From Nitrospiria bacterium (GTDB lineage: Bacteria > Nitrospirota > CAKKRA01 > 9FT-COMBO-42-15), in contig CAKKRA010000163.1 of the NCBI GenBank assembly GCA_919902475.1, positions 1-11,740 on the forward strand: a stretch of 11,740 nucleotides of DNA. The letters run 5' to 3'. The translations under genes and the position numbers were made by a program. Shown piece after piece: positions 1 to 7,212 of this stretch (position 1 is the stretch's first letter; each line of letters begins with the position of its first letter). The notes beneath the pieces were generated by a model. The model had not been told where the DNA came from, ran no database searches, and was given only the letters and a program-made list of their open reading frames with translations.

Positions 1-1
1 A

Positions 2-160
2 ACGCCTGTGGGAGCGGCTGCAAATGTCTTTGCCTGCGGTATCCTTGAAAAACATGGCTATAAGATTGTGCTTAAAGAATATCTGAAGATAGGCGTTCCC
101 TTTTCAATTGCAGCCGTTGCAACAGTGCATATGCTCCTGCAAATCTTCTGGTTGAGGTGA
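2..160 (+). CDS. C-terminal end of an ArsB/SLC13-type membrane ion transporter (5' end outside window)
   Basis: The frame is open from the left edge to TGA at 158-160 and gives 52 residues. It begins TPVGAAANVFACGILEKHGY and continues into EYLKIGVPF, followed by a hydrophobic stretch ending in FWLR. A TP(V/I)GAxAN re-entrant-loop motif, then an EYLKIGxP segment and a last transmembrane helix, is the usual C-terminus of ArsB/NhaD/CitMHS-type carriers in the SLC13-like ion transporter superfamily. The transported ion cannot be told from this fragment. The gene converges on the radical SAM gene with a 7-base gap and no terminator between them. Family level is fairly sure; substrate is unknown. 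Confidence 0.7.
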   Translation, partial: TPVGAAANVFACGILEKHGYKIVLKEYLKIGVPFSIAAVATVHMLLQIFWLR

Positions 161-167
161 TGAAATA

Positions 168-1289
168 CTATACCCCCAGCATCTTATGGCATGTGCTGCA
201 TGGCTCAGGCGGCTCAGGCAGGGGCTGGGATTCAAGCTTTTTGAATTTTCTCGGGTCTATTGGATAGGAATAAACATCATCGTATCTTCTTTTTCTTTGC
301 TCAAAAGAGCGCCTGAATTCAGCATATCCTTCCTTGTCCCATATCTTGTCAAAGGGTTCTTTAAAGATATTTCCAAAGCTCAAATTATTCATCATATATT
401 CATTGCCGCAGAATATGCTTTTAAATGGCGATGGCAAAGGTGGATAAAGATATACACATGGCGATACCTCGCCGTCTACAGATATATAAAGATTTCTGAG
501 AGGGTTTTCCTCGCACACAGCTACATCAACAGGGGACAAAGGATGCATCCTGAGGGTTATCCCTAACTCCTTGGCCCTTGCCTCTGTCTCTTTAATGAGG
601 TCTGCAAAATCCCTCTCAGTATCACCCTTGCATCTATACACCTTCTGTTCCTCCTGCCATTCATTTGTTATATGAATCAGGTTTGTCAGGACAATATCCT
701 CAATCCCTATCTCCTTTGCCAGTTGAGGGAGGCGGGGGATTTCGGATATATTATTTTTGAGCACAAGGTATATTATATGCAGCTTAGGGTTCTGCAGATT
801 TCTTTCTTTCTTTATCTCAATAAAGGTTTGAATATGTTCAGTAAGGCTTAAAAGGTCAGAGCCTAATCTTATAGCTCCGTGCGTTTCTTGTGTAACGCCT
901 GCAAGCGAGAACCCGATAATGTCAGCGCCGGCATTTATCAGCTCTGAGATATAATCCTTGTTTAATATGCTCCCGCTTGTTACAAAGCCTGCCTGCGCGC
1001 CTTCTGCCTTTACAAGCTTTATTATCTCAATAAAATTCGGGTGAAGAAGGGAATCCCCCCATCCCTCAAGGATTACGGTCTCCACATCCTTAAAATAAGG
1101 CGTAAGTTTCCTGAAGTCCTCAACCCTCATATCGCCAGAAAGCCAGTTGTCAGCCCTCTCCCTTATGCACATCCTGCAGTTAATAGGGCATCTTGTGGTA
1201 AGCTCAATCTGCCATGCTGAGAAGGGTTTTGTTTTTTGTTTTTTAAAGGACTTAAAAAGGTCAAGCCATTTCATTAACGGTATATCCAT
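168..1289 (-). CDS. Radical SAM protein with SPASM-type C-terminal domain
   Basis: This 373-residue protein carries the radical SAM CxxxCxxC motif at C34, C38 and C41 (TTRCPINCRMC), which holds the 4Fe-4S cluster that cleaves S-adenosylmethionine. The C-terminal part has a SPASM-like pattern: a Cys in CEENPL, GEVSPCVYLY, FGNIF with a following IW, and a final CSTC. SPASM proteins bind auxiliary Fe-S clusters and often modify peptides or proteins, though some act on small molecules. It is the last gene of the minus-strand operon and overlaps the TraB-family gene upstream. The ATG at 1287-1289 has AAGG directly abutting it, too close for a good ribosome site. The ATG at 1272-1274 (Met6) has a GGA about 10 bases upstream and is an alternative start. 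Family is sure; substrate is unknown. Confidence 0.85.
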   Translation of the reverse strand: MDIPLMKWLDLFKSFKKQKTKPFSAWQIELTTRCPINCRMCIRERADNWLSGDMRVEDFRKLTPYFKDVETVILEGWGDSLLHPNFIEIIKLVKAEGAQAGFVTSGSILNKDYISELINAGADIIGFSLAGVTQETHGAIRLGSDLLSLTEHIQTFIEIKKERNLQNPKLHIIYLVLKNNISEIPRLPQLAKEIGIEDIVLTNLIHITNEWQEEQKVYRCKGDTERDFADLIKETEARAKELGITLRMHPLSPVDVAVCEENPLRNLYISVDGEVSPCVYLYPPLPSPFKSIFCGNEYMMNNLSFGNIFKEPFDKIWDKEGYAEFRRSFEQRKRRYDDVYSYPIDPRKFKKLESQPLPEPPEPCSTCHKMLGV

Positions 1290-2103
1290 CCTTAATCAGC
1301 ATTTCCCTGATCCCATTAATGTGTGTTACCCCTACTAATGCCAACGCATTCCCTTTTTCAAGAAAGGGTTTCATCCTTTCGTATAATACAGGGTCTCTTT
1401 TATCTATTATAGAGTCGCAATAGGTTGGAAAGTCATTTGCCCCTGACAGCAATCCTTTTATATCACCTTTAAGATAATATTTTACATATCGCCTTCCATA
1501 TTTATCCCATTTATTGGTTATTTTAAGAAAATTTACAATCCTCTCAACAGGTATGCCGTTTAATGCCTCAATCTGCTCATCTATCTTTTCAAGAAAATGA
1601 ACCTCCTTGCCCTTTTCTTTTGCTATGTTAAGGGCGTCTACGTCCATTGTATATCTCCACCCATTTCTTGCGCGAAAATAGAACCAGATGCTGAAGAATG
1701 CCATCCATGGCTTTTTATCCTTAATCTGATTGTAAAGCAAGTCATTTCTTGACTGTCCTCCATAGGTCATCATGAAGGTGCCATAGTAGCTCGGCGAAGG
1801 GAGAATATATTCAAGCCTATTTATCTGATTAATTGCATTGTCATCAAGGAGGCCGTTTAGAGAGGAATTATTATTTTCATTCCCTCCTGTTCCCTGCTCT
1901 ATTACCTTGTTCATATTAGCCTCATCAAGCGGTCCTTCAAGCAGGACAGTTTCTGCATTATTAATATACGGGCTTAAAGATTTTTTAAAACTGTAAGGGA
2001 AGAAATGCGCAGCGCCGACCAGATATGATGCCTTCCCATCTTTCTCTACCTTCCACATCATCCTGAGTTTTTTCTCTGTTGTTAAAAGTTGATAAAGACT
2101 CAT
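1261..2103 (-). CDS. TraB/PrgY/GumN-family protein, copy B
   Basis: The 280-residue protein shows the TraB-family layout: an N-terminal GxxH (G30 to H33, in YLVGAAHFFP), a conserved acidic site soon after (E56, LLEGPLDEAN), a central MDVDALNIAKEKGK segment followed by VHFLEKIDEQ, and a second GxxH near the end (G258 to H261, in VGVTHINGI). The TraB superfamily includes enterococcal PrgY, which limits peptide-pheromone activity, and animal TIKI, a metal-dependent protease using GxxH histidines. No signal peptide is visible, so a cytoplasmic location is likely. Its ATG overlaps the stop of the transferase gene before it in a 4-base ATGA junction, which indicates translational coupling. It is clearly a paralogue of the protein at 2942-3772. 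Hydrolase activity is an inference from the family. Confidence 0.8.
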   Translation of the reverse strand: MSLYQLLTTEKKLRMMWKVEKDGKASYLVGAAHFFPYSFKKSLSPYINNAETVLLEGPLDEANMNKVIEQGTGGNENNNSSLNGLLDDNAINQINRLEYILPSPSYYGTFMMTYGGQSRNDLLYNQIKDKKPWMAFFSIWFYFRARNGWRYTMDVDALNIAKEKGKEVHFLEKIDEQIEALNGIPVERIVNFLKITNKWDKYGRRYVKYYLKGDIKGLLSGANDFPTYCDSIIDKRDPVLYERMKPFLEKGNALALVGVTHINGIREMLIKDGYTVNEMA

Positions 2104-2948
2104 TGCCTTACCTCCAAAAATCTGAATATAGCAGATATTCTGCTTTTAGATAGATTACAGCTATAATATTTATAGTCAAGGAATGGAACAGCGCCCCATT
2201 TTTTTTTAAAAAATATTACCCCTTCATTTATCCCCAACCCTAAATTGAGAAAAGGTTTCCCCTTTTCCTGAGCAGACTTTATCAATTCGTATAAAAGGAG
2301 ATCCGATGCCCCTGATGCATGATATTTCTGCGACCTGAAATTAAACAGGTAAAAAGTATACTCTTTTGAATTAAATTCTGCAATATCAAATGCAATAAGC
2401 CTTTCTGCGCTGTCCCTGACCTCAAACACCGCTGCTGAAGGAGAAGAAGAGACATACTTTGGGATGCCTTCAAAGAGGCGCTGTGTATCTTCATCAACCT
2501 TGCGGCTGCTTAAGAATTCGGAGATTAACTGCTTATGCTCATCACCGAGCGTCCGCCTCTTTTCACAATGAAGCTCCCTTGAGGCATGTTTTATCATATT
2601 TCTTAATTTCTGGCCTATGTGTATATTTGAAAGGTCAAGCCTGTAATAAGAATCAGCCTTGCCCTTTGAACATTCATATTTTAATTGCTGGATTGCAGGC
2701 GCAATTAAGGCAACCTGCTCAGGCCTGACTTGCTCTATTGCTTTGTCAAGCGCATCTTTTATTTCCGCCTCTACAAATGCCCCTTTTAAGGGATAGCCAA
2801 TAAAGATGAGAACCCCTTTGCTATTATAGCAGAGATAATCCTTTATAAGAAAAGGCTCCCCCCCTGATATGGCGGTAACATAATCAGTGATATGTTCAGG
2901 CACATAGGCGTAATTGTATATATAATCCTTTTCAGAGGCTGTTACCAT
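2100..2948 (-). CDS. GNAT-fold / DUF2156-like acyl- or aminoacyl-transferase, copy B
   Basis: The 282-residue protein has no strict textbook motif, but its C-terminal half looks like the GNAT-related fold of DUF2156/FemAB-type transferases: a strand with body-building variation (YHASGASDLLLYELIKSA), then FLNLGLGINEG from residue 233 and FFKKKWGAVPFLDY. The N-terminal half carries PEHI, GGEPFLIKDYL and LIFIGYPLKG, all shared with the paralogue at 3780-4631. The family moves an acyl or aminoacyl group onto an amine, but donor and acceptor are unknown. The start overlaps the end of TraB copy A by 7 bases, and the stop overlaps the start of TraB copy B by 4 bases. Its ribosome site is weak (AAGAAAG), as expected for coupled translation. 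Fold assignment is moderate and function uncertain. Confidence 0.65.
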   Translation of the reverse strand: MVTASEKDYIYNYAYVPEHITDYVTAISGGEPFLIKDYLCYNSKGVLIFIGYPLKGAFVEAEIKDALDKAIEQVRPEQVALIAPAIQQLKYECSKGKADSYYRLDLSNIHIGQKLRNMIKHASRELHCEKRRTLGDEHKQLISEFLSSRKVDEDTQRLFEGIPKYVSSSPSAAVFEVRDSAERLIAFDIAEFNSKEYTFYLFNFRSQKYHASGASDLLLYELIKSAQEKGKPFLNLGLGINEGVIFFKKKWGAVPFLDYKYYSCNLSKSRISAIFRFLEVRQ

Positions 2949-3772
2949 ATCTTTCTTGTTCTATAACCATCCTCATCAAGCAGTTTCTGTATGCCGGCCA
3001 TGTGAAATGCGCCGACAAGTATTATACAATCTCCACTCTCAAGAAAAACCTTCATTCTATTATACAAAATCGGGTCCCGCTCTTCTATAATAGATGGAGA
3101 ATACATTGGAAAACCATTTATGCTGGACATCAATTCTGTGAAATATCCTTTTGTATAGCAGTCTACAAACTTGGCTACACATTCTTCGCTTTCATCTATC
3201 TTCTTAAGAAACGCTACAATCTTTGCAATGGGGATCCCGTCTAATGCCTTTATATGGTCATCAATGCTCTCAAGGAAATGAATATCCTTATCAAGTTTTT
3301 TTGCTATCTTTAGGGCATCCACATCCATCATATATTTCCATCCCCTTTTTTTTAAATAATGGGCAAAGATATTAAAAAAGGCCATCCATGGTTTTAATCC
3401 CTTTATCATAGGGGACAACCAGTCAATAGTACCGGGACTTATGGTATTTATAGAAAACAAGAATGGCGTATAGCGCTGGAAGGCAGTATCAAGCTCCTTG
3501 TTGATTTTAATTATAGTCTGCTCATTTAAGGCATTGTAAAGAGAAGGCATGCCTTCTTTGCTTAAGCCGCTGTCTATCACCTTTTTCATGTTGGCTTCAT
3601 CAACAGACGCCTCCAATACAAAGGTCTTTGCCTTTTTAATAAGGCTATTAAGCGATTTCTTAAAGCTGTATGGGAAGAGATGAGTCGTGCCTACAAGGTA
3701 AGATATTGCATTGCCCTTTTCAACCTGCCATAACATCTTCAGGTCTCTTTCATCTGTATTAAAAAAAACCAT
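2942..3772 (-). CDS. TraB/PrgY/GumN-family protein, copy A
   Basis: The 276-residue paralogue of the protein at 1261-2103 shares blocks such as HLFPYSFKKSL, DEANMKKVI, MDVDALKIAKK and a closing GDCIILVGAFHMAGI. Both GxxH motifs are kept (G28 to H31 and G254 to H257), as is the acidic site E54 in VLEASVDEAN. Both copies therefore keep the residues thought to matter for metal binding in the TraB/TIKI superfamily, so neither looks like a decaying duplicate. It starts 7 bases after the transferase gene at 3780-4631, with GAGGGG just before the ATG. The end overlaps the next transferase gene by 7 bases. No signal peptide or membrane segment is apparent. Family assignment is good; the biochemical role is unproved. 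Confidence 0.8.
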   Translation of the reverse strand: MVFFNTDERDLKMLWQVEKGNAISYLVGTTHLFPYSFKKSLNSLIKKAKTFVLEASVDEANMKKVIDSGLSKEGMPSLYNALNEQTIIKINKELDTAFQRYTPFLFSINTISPGTIDWLSPMIKGLKPWMAFFNIFAHYLKKRGWKYMMDVDALKIAKKLDKDIHFLESIDDHIKALDGIPIAKIVAFLKKIDESEECVAKFVDCYTKGYFTELMSSINGFPMYSPSIIEERDPILYNRMKVFLESGDCIILVGAFHMAGIQKLLDEDGYRTRKIW

Positions 3773-3779
3773 TTTCCCC

Positions 3780-4631
3780 TCAAAATTTTGATGGAAAAAG
3801 CCTTACAAACTCAAATGCCTTGCTTCGTTTACTTGAGAGTTCACAAAACTTATATTTAAGAAATGGCGCCCCTCCCCATTTCACTTTAAACCTTTTTATG
3901 CCTTCATTTACACCTAATCCTAAATTAATATAACCCTTCTTATGCTCCTTTGCAAGATTTATCATTTCAAGAAAAAGGAGGTCAGATGCATGGGGGACAT
4001 AGTGTTTTCTTGAATAGCAGCCTACAACATAGGTGGCAAATTCCGCTGCGCTAAGATCAATCACATAAAAGGCTGAAAGGTTCTTTTCCTTGTCGCGTGC
4101 ATTTAAAACAACAGCAGCGCTGGAATGGTTGACATATTCAGGGATGCTTAAAAACAACTGTTTAATCATGTCCTGAGGCTTCTCAAGTTCTATAAAATCA
4201 GCTATGAGCCTCTCATGCTCTTTCAGGATCGCCTTTTCCCTTTCAACAGTCGCCTCCATTGACGCCTTCCTGCTGATTCTCATTAGGTTGCTTTTTATTT
4301 TCAATCCCTGCAGGTCAAGCTTATAGTATTCATCAGCCTCGCTTCTTTGGCAGGCATTGAGAAGTGAATGGGGTATTTCCGGGGCTATAAACCATGTGGA
4401 CTCAGGATTGTATTTATTGACAACATCCATTAATGCGGCCTCAAATTCCTCTTCAGAAAGGTTCTTTTCCAATGGATAGCCAATAAAGATCAGCCAGTTG
4501 TCATTTTTAAAGTAAAGATAATCCTTGATTAAGAATGGCTCCCCTTTTGATATCAGTGTCATCAGGCTTACTATATGCTCAGGGATATAAGCCTTTGTTA
4601 GCACATATTCCTCTTTTTCAGGTGTAATCAT
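3780..4631 (-). CDS. GNAT-fold / DUF2156-like acyl- or aminoacyl-transferase, copy A
   Basis: This 283-residue protein is the first gene of the minus-strand operon. It shares with copy B the N-terminal blocks PEHI, GEPFLIKDYL and LIFIGYPLE, and the C-terminal blocks HASDLLFLEMI, INLGLGVNEG (from about residue 235) and FKVKWGGAPFLKYKF. The C-terminal half resembles GNAT-related folds of DUF2156/FemAB-type transferases. A basic, helical central stretch (about residues 115-150) links the halves. Donor and acceptor cannot be read from the sequence. Only a weak purine stretch (AGAAGAG) precedes the start. The TraB gene follows after 7 bases, forming the first of two tandem transferase-TraB cassettes. 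Another acyltransferase-like family remains possible. Confidence 0.65.
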   Translation of the reverse strand: MITPEKEEYVLTKAYIPEHIVSLMTLISKGEPFLIKDYLYFKNDNWLIFIGYPLEKNLSEEEFEAALMDVVNKYNPESTWFIAPEIPHSLLNACQRSEADEYYKLDLQGLKIKSNLMRISRKASMEATVEREKAILKEHERLIADFIELEKPQDMIKQLFLSIPEYVNHSSAAVVLNARDKEKNLSAFYVIDLSAAEFATYVVGCYSRKHYVPHASDLLFLEMINLAKEHKKGYINLGLGVNEGIKRFKVKWGGAPFLKYKFCELSSKRSKAFEFVRLFPSKF

Positions 4632-4901
4632 GGATAACTTGCTCTTCTGGATAAATGATCAAGAATGCTTGTGGTGAATTTGCTGATAAAGATAACAGAC
4701 ACAATTTATAGTAAGAATAGCGTAAAATAGTGGATAATGCAAATAGAAAGTTGCCATTTCTCCTTGACAAAAATAACCTTCCTTGCTATCTTTAACAATA
4801 AAATCAGGTAATTAAGTATAACCAACATTGATTTAAACCGCTTAACCATTGATAAATACCTGATAAATTTAAACAAAAACCCCTTTAAAAGGTGCTGAGG
4901 A
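4632..4901. other. Divergent intergenic region between the TraB operon and the permease gene
   Basis: This stretch holds no ORF with a convincing ribosome site. It must carry the promoter of the minus-strand operon and that of the plus-strand permease gene. A plus-strand promoter is visible (listed separately). On the minus strand I see only an AT-rich TATAAA-like -10 without a matching -35, so that promoter is not called. Confidence 0.5.
4764..4792 (+). promoter_or_regulatory. Candidate sigma-70 promoter of the yeiH-like gene
   Basis: TTGACA (4764-4769) is a perfect -35 box. It is followed by a 17-base spacer and TATCTT (4787-4792), which matches four of six -10 positions. This predicts a leader of about 100 bases before the ATG at 4902. 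No operator or riboswitch structure is evident in the leader. Confidence 0.5.
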
Positions 4902-6152
4902 ATGAAGATCCAATGTACAAGGTGTAATGTCTCGTATAATCTGGATGACAGAAAAATAAACCGCGACTTTGTAAAGGTGAAATGCACTAACTGTGGCAAT
5001 CTCTTTGAGGTGCGCAAACAAAGGATAAATGTTGAACCCGAACACCGCAGGATTGCATCAGAGATTATAAAGGAGCGGATACAGACAAGAAAGAGTGCGG
5101 ATGTTTCTGCTTCAGCGAGGGGCTCAGCAAGGATCGGGTTTATTGATTACTTGCCAGGGCTTTTTGTGCTGCTCATCCTAACATGGCTGGCAATGCTATT
5201 AGGCGGTTTTCTAAAATCAGTTGATCCGGATTTGATGAGCCGCTATCATTTGAACTATGTCCTTATCCTCTTGGTTGCAGGAATGACATGGAGGAATTTA
5301 ATAGGGATACCTGACAATCTTATGCATGGAATCAGCCTCGGCAGGCCGCTTTTAAAAATCGGGATAATAATAATGGGATTAAGATTCGGTCTCGGCGCTG
5401 TTGCAAGCATAGGAATAACAGGGTTATTTATTATTGCTGTCTTTGTTTTTGGCTCAGTTGCTTTAATCTTATTCCTCGGAAAAAAGCTTGATATGGCAGA
5501 TTCATTCTCAGGCGTGCTGGCGTCTGCTGTTGGAATATGCGGCGTATCTGCTGCTATTGCTGCAGCGCCGGTTGTTAAGGCAAGGGATACGGAGATAGCA
5601 TCCTCTATAATAATAATAATCGGATGGGGTTTGGTATTCCTTTTTGCATTTCCATTCATAGGCTCTGCCTTTGGCCTTACCCAATACCAGTTCGGCGCAT
5701 GGGCAGGGACAGGCATACTTAATTCAGGGCAGGTAATTGCTTCAGCATCCATCTACGGAAAAGAGGCAAGGGATATTGCCACCCTGTATAATATAGTCAG
5801 GGTCATAGGAATACCCTTTGTTGTATTATTTATTGCCTTCTGGTATGTTGGAAGAGAGGCAAGGGGCGAGAAGGTTGAGATAGGAGAAATCATCTTTTCC
5901 AAGTTTCCTATCTTTGTTATTGGCTTCTTTGTGCTTGTTTTGGTCAGGTCATTCGGCCTTGTAACAGATGCGGACTATAAATTGATTAACCCGATAGTTG
6001 ACTGGTTCTTTGCATTCGGCTTTGTTTCAATCGGATGCAATACCTTGTTTTCAGATTTAAAGGTTGCAGGCGGCGGCGCATTCTGGGCAGGCTCTATTGC
6101 GGCGCTGGTAAAGGCATTTGCATCATTGATCCTTATAATGATTTTCTTATAA
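4902..6152 (+). CDS. YeiH/UPF0324-family membrane permease with N-terminal MJ0042-type zinc ribbon
   Basis: The 416-residue protein has two parts. Residues 1-40 form a zinc ribbon of the MJ0042 type: C5xxC8 and C28xxC31, with the linker YNLDDRKI. After a charged linker (about 41-75), the rest is a multi-helix membrane protein of the YeiH/UPF0324 (Cons_hypoth698) family, recognisable by GRPLLKIGIIIMGLRFGLG, LASAVGICGVSAAIAAAPVV, FGAWAGTGILNSGQVIASAS and a closing GCNTLFSDLKVAGGG. Family members are about 340-350 residues and are annotated as putative sulfate exporters without much proof. The extension accounts for the extra length. From memory, many members have His/Asp or His/Glu where this one has GILNSG. 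AAAAGGTG lies 7 bases before the start. A 43-residue membrane peptide follows 13 bases downstream. Confidence 0.85.
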   Translation: MKIQCTRCNVSYNLDDRKINRDFVKVKCTNCGNLFEVRKQRINVEPEHRRIASEIIKERIQTRKSADVSASARGSARIGFIDYLPGLFVLLILTWLAMLLGGFLKSVDPDLMSRYHLNYVLILLVAGMTWRNLIGIPDNLMHGISLGRPLLKIGIIIMGLRFGLGAVASIGITGLFIIAVFVFGSVALILFLGKKLDMADSFSGVLASAVGICGVSAAIAAAPVVKARDTEIASSIIIIIGWGLVFLFAFPFIGSAFGLTQYQFGAWAGTGILNSGQVIASASIYGKEARDIATLYNIVRVIGIPFVVLFIAFWYVGREARGEKVEIGEIIFSKFPIFVIGFFVLVLVRSFGLVTDADYKLINPIVDWFFAFGFVSIGCNTLFSDLKVAGGGAFWAGSIAALVKAFASLILIMIFL

Positions 6153-6165
6153 GAAAGGAAATGAT

Positions 6166-6297
6166 ATGGCGCTAAACAAACTACAGCAGGAAGATGTCTG
6201 GATAACAATAATAGCATTTATGGTTGTAATTCTGAGCCTGATAATGATTAAGCAGCTTGATATGGCATGGCTGTTTAAGAAAATACCAGGCGGATAA
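6166..6297 (+). CDS. 43-residue single-span membrane peptide next to the YeiH-like permease
   Basis: A short gene with a good ribosome site (AAAGGA, 6 bases before the ATG at 6166) starts 13 bases after the permease stop. The peptide begins MALNKLQQEDVW, has one hydrophobic helix (about residues 12-28, ITIIAFMVVILSLIMI) and a short tail ending KKIPGG. The spacing, the ribosome site and the terminator 75 bases downstream suggest it is the second gene of a two-gene operon with the permease, perhaps a small partner subunit. I recognise no family. The chance of a spurious ORF is modest, given the coherent transmembrane design. Confidence 0.6.
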   Translation: MALNKLQQEDVWITIIAFMVVILSLIMIKQLDMAWLFKKIPGG

Positions 6298-6372
6298 GAT
6301 TATCTTCTTTTTTTTATATTTTGAATCTCTGCAGGGGCGTATTGCAATATGTACCTGCTCTAATTTTCATGA

Positions 6373-6406
6373 GGGATTATCATCCTGATAATCCCTTTTT
6401 TATTTT
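6373..6406 (+). terminator. Intrinsic terminator after the permease operon (or attenuator before the stress-protein gene)
   Basis: A perfect 10-bp stem, GGGATTATCA (6373-6382) with TGATAATCCC (6386-6395), closes a 3-base loop and runs into TTTTTTATTTT. It ends only about 10 bases before the GTG of the universal stress protein gene, so it may also act as an attenuator for that gene. Confidence 0.75.
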
Positions 6407-6416
6407 GTGGGGTTTT

Positions 6417-6866
6417 GTGCAAAGAATACTGCTTGCAACAAATGGCAAAGAATCTGCAAAAAAGGCAGAAGATTATGCAATTAATCTTGCAGCGGAGAAA
6501 AAACTGCCCCTTGCTATAATCTATGTCCGCGACTCAATATGGCGCAGATTCAGCGAGGAGGTTGACTGGCTCTCAACGCACAGGGCAAGAAAGGATTTTC
6601 AGAAATATATGGAGGAGTATACAGATGCTGAGGAAAAAGCCCTCTTTAGCAGGCTTGAAAAGGCGCTGACTGAAAAAGGGATAGATTTTAATATGGCTGC
6701 CCTTTACGGCAATCCTGCAGATGAGATAATCAAGTATGCAGATGAGAACAGTTTTGATTTAATAGTTATTGGCGAAAAAGAAAAAAAAGGTTTTGCAAAG
6801 ATATTCGGCACAACTTCATCAAAAATTGCTAAGAGAGCAGGGTGCAAGGTGACGGTTGTGAAATAA
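6417..6866 (+). CDS. Universal stress protein (UspA family)
   Basis: From the GTG at 6417 the product has 149 residues, normal for a single-domain Usp. It starts VQRILLATNGKESAKKAEDYA, the typical first strand and helix, and continues with KLPLAIIYVRDS, GNPADEIIKYADENSFDLIVIGEKEKKG and the last strand KRAGCKVTVVK. The frame is open further upstream to 6321, but that extension would run through the terminator hairpin and has no family resemblance, so the GTG start is preferred. GTGGGG lies 4 bases upstream. The usual ATP-binding pattern G-2x-G-9x-G(S/T) is degenerate here (GEKEKKGFAKIFGTT), so this may belong to the non-ATP-binding type. Usp proteins are cytoplasmic and bind nucleotides or partners under stress. 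Confidence 0.85.
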   Translation: MQRILLATNGKESAKKAEDYAINLAAEKKLPLAIIYVRDSIWRRFSEEVDWLSTHRARKDFQKYMEEYTDAEEKALFSRLEKALTEKGIDFNMAALYGNPADEIIKYADENSFDLIVIGEKEKKGFAKIFGTTSSKIAKRAGCKVTVVK

Positions 6867-6871
6867 ACTGT

Positions 6872-6914
6872 TTGACAATTTGCCTGATTATATTGTATAG
6901 TTGAATATAGCAAT
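6872..6914 (+). promoter_or_regulatory. Promoter and possible operator of the toxin-antitoxin pair
   Basis: TTGACA (6872-6877), an 18-base spacer and TATAGT (6896-6901, five of six matches) make a strong promoter. An imperfect inverted repeat, ATTGTATA (6892-6899) with TATAGCAAT (6906-6914), covers the -10 box, where an antitoxin-toxin complex would be expected to bind and repress. The operator role is inferred. Confidence 0.55.
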
Positions 6915-6930
6915 TAAGGAGGTGATTCAA

Positions 6931-7212
6931 ATGCTCACTGTAAAAGAGGAGAGCGCCATCATAGGGGTAGCAGAATTAAGGACAAAGGCTGCAGATGTCT
7001 TAAAGGAGATTAAAAAACACAGCGTAATCCTTACAAGGAGGAATAGACCTGTAGGGGTTATAATAGATTATGATGAATATGAAAAGATGCAGCAGATGCT
7101 TGACGAAATAGAGGATATTGTCTTAGGCAATATTGCAAAGGAACGGCTTGCAAGAAAGGACAAAAAGATGATTGCCTTAGAAGAGGCAGAAAAAAGGGTA
7201 GGGCTGAGATAG
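6931..7212 (+). CDS. Phd/YefM-family antitoxin
   Basis: The 93-residue protein from ATG 6931 follows a near-perfect ribosome site (AAGGAGGTGA at 6916-6925). The N-terminal half has the Phd/YefM DNA-binding fold signature: IIGVAELRTKAADVLKEIKK, then SVILTRRNRPVGVIIDYDEYEKM. The charged C-terminal helix would wrap around the toxin. Such antitoxins neutralise a RelE/ParE- or Doc-type partner and repress their own promoter. The stop codon overlaps the GTG of the toxin by one base, which couples their translation. An upstream in-frame TTG at 6901 is ignored because the ribosome site points to 6931. Confidence 0.9.
   Translation: MLTVKEESAIIGVAELRTKAADVLKEIKKHSVILTRRNRPVGVIIDYDEYEKMQQMLDEIEDIVLGNIAKERLARKDKKMIALEEAEKRVGLR

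Noticed and set aside
4706..5017. Minus-strand 103-codon frame upstream of the TraB operon
   Set aside because: It overlaps the zinc-ribbon start of the permease on the other strand and has no ribosome site or recognisable domain.
5255..5752. Long open frame on the minus strand inside the permease gene (165 codons)
   Set aside because: It is antisense to a well-supported membrane protein, is rich in Pro/Ile runs that mirror the helices of the other strand, and has no family resemblance or ribosome site.
6321..6416. N-terminal extension of the universal stress protein from an upstream alternative start
   Set aside because: The extension would translate the terminator hairpin and does not resemble the family, whose first strand begins at the GTG at 6417.
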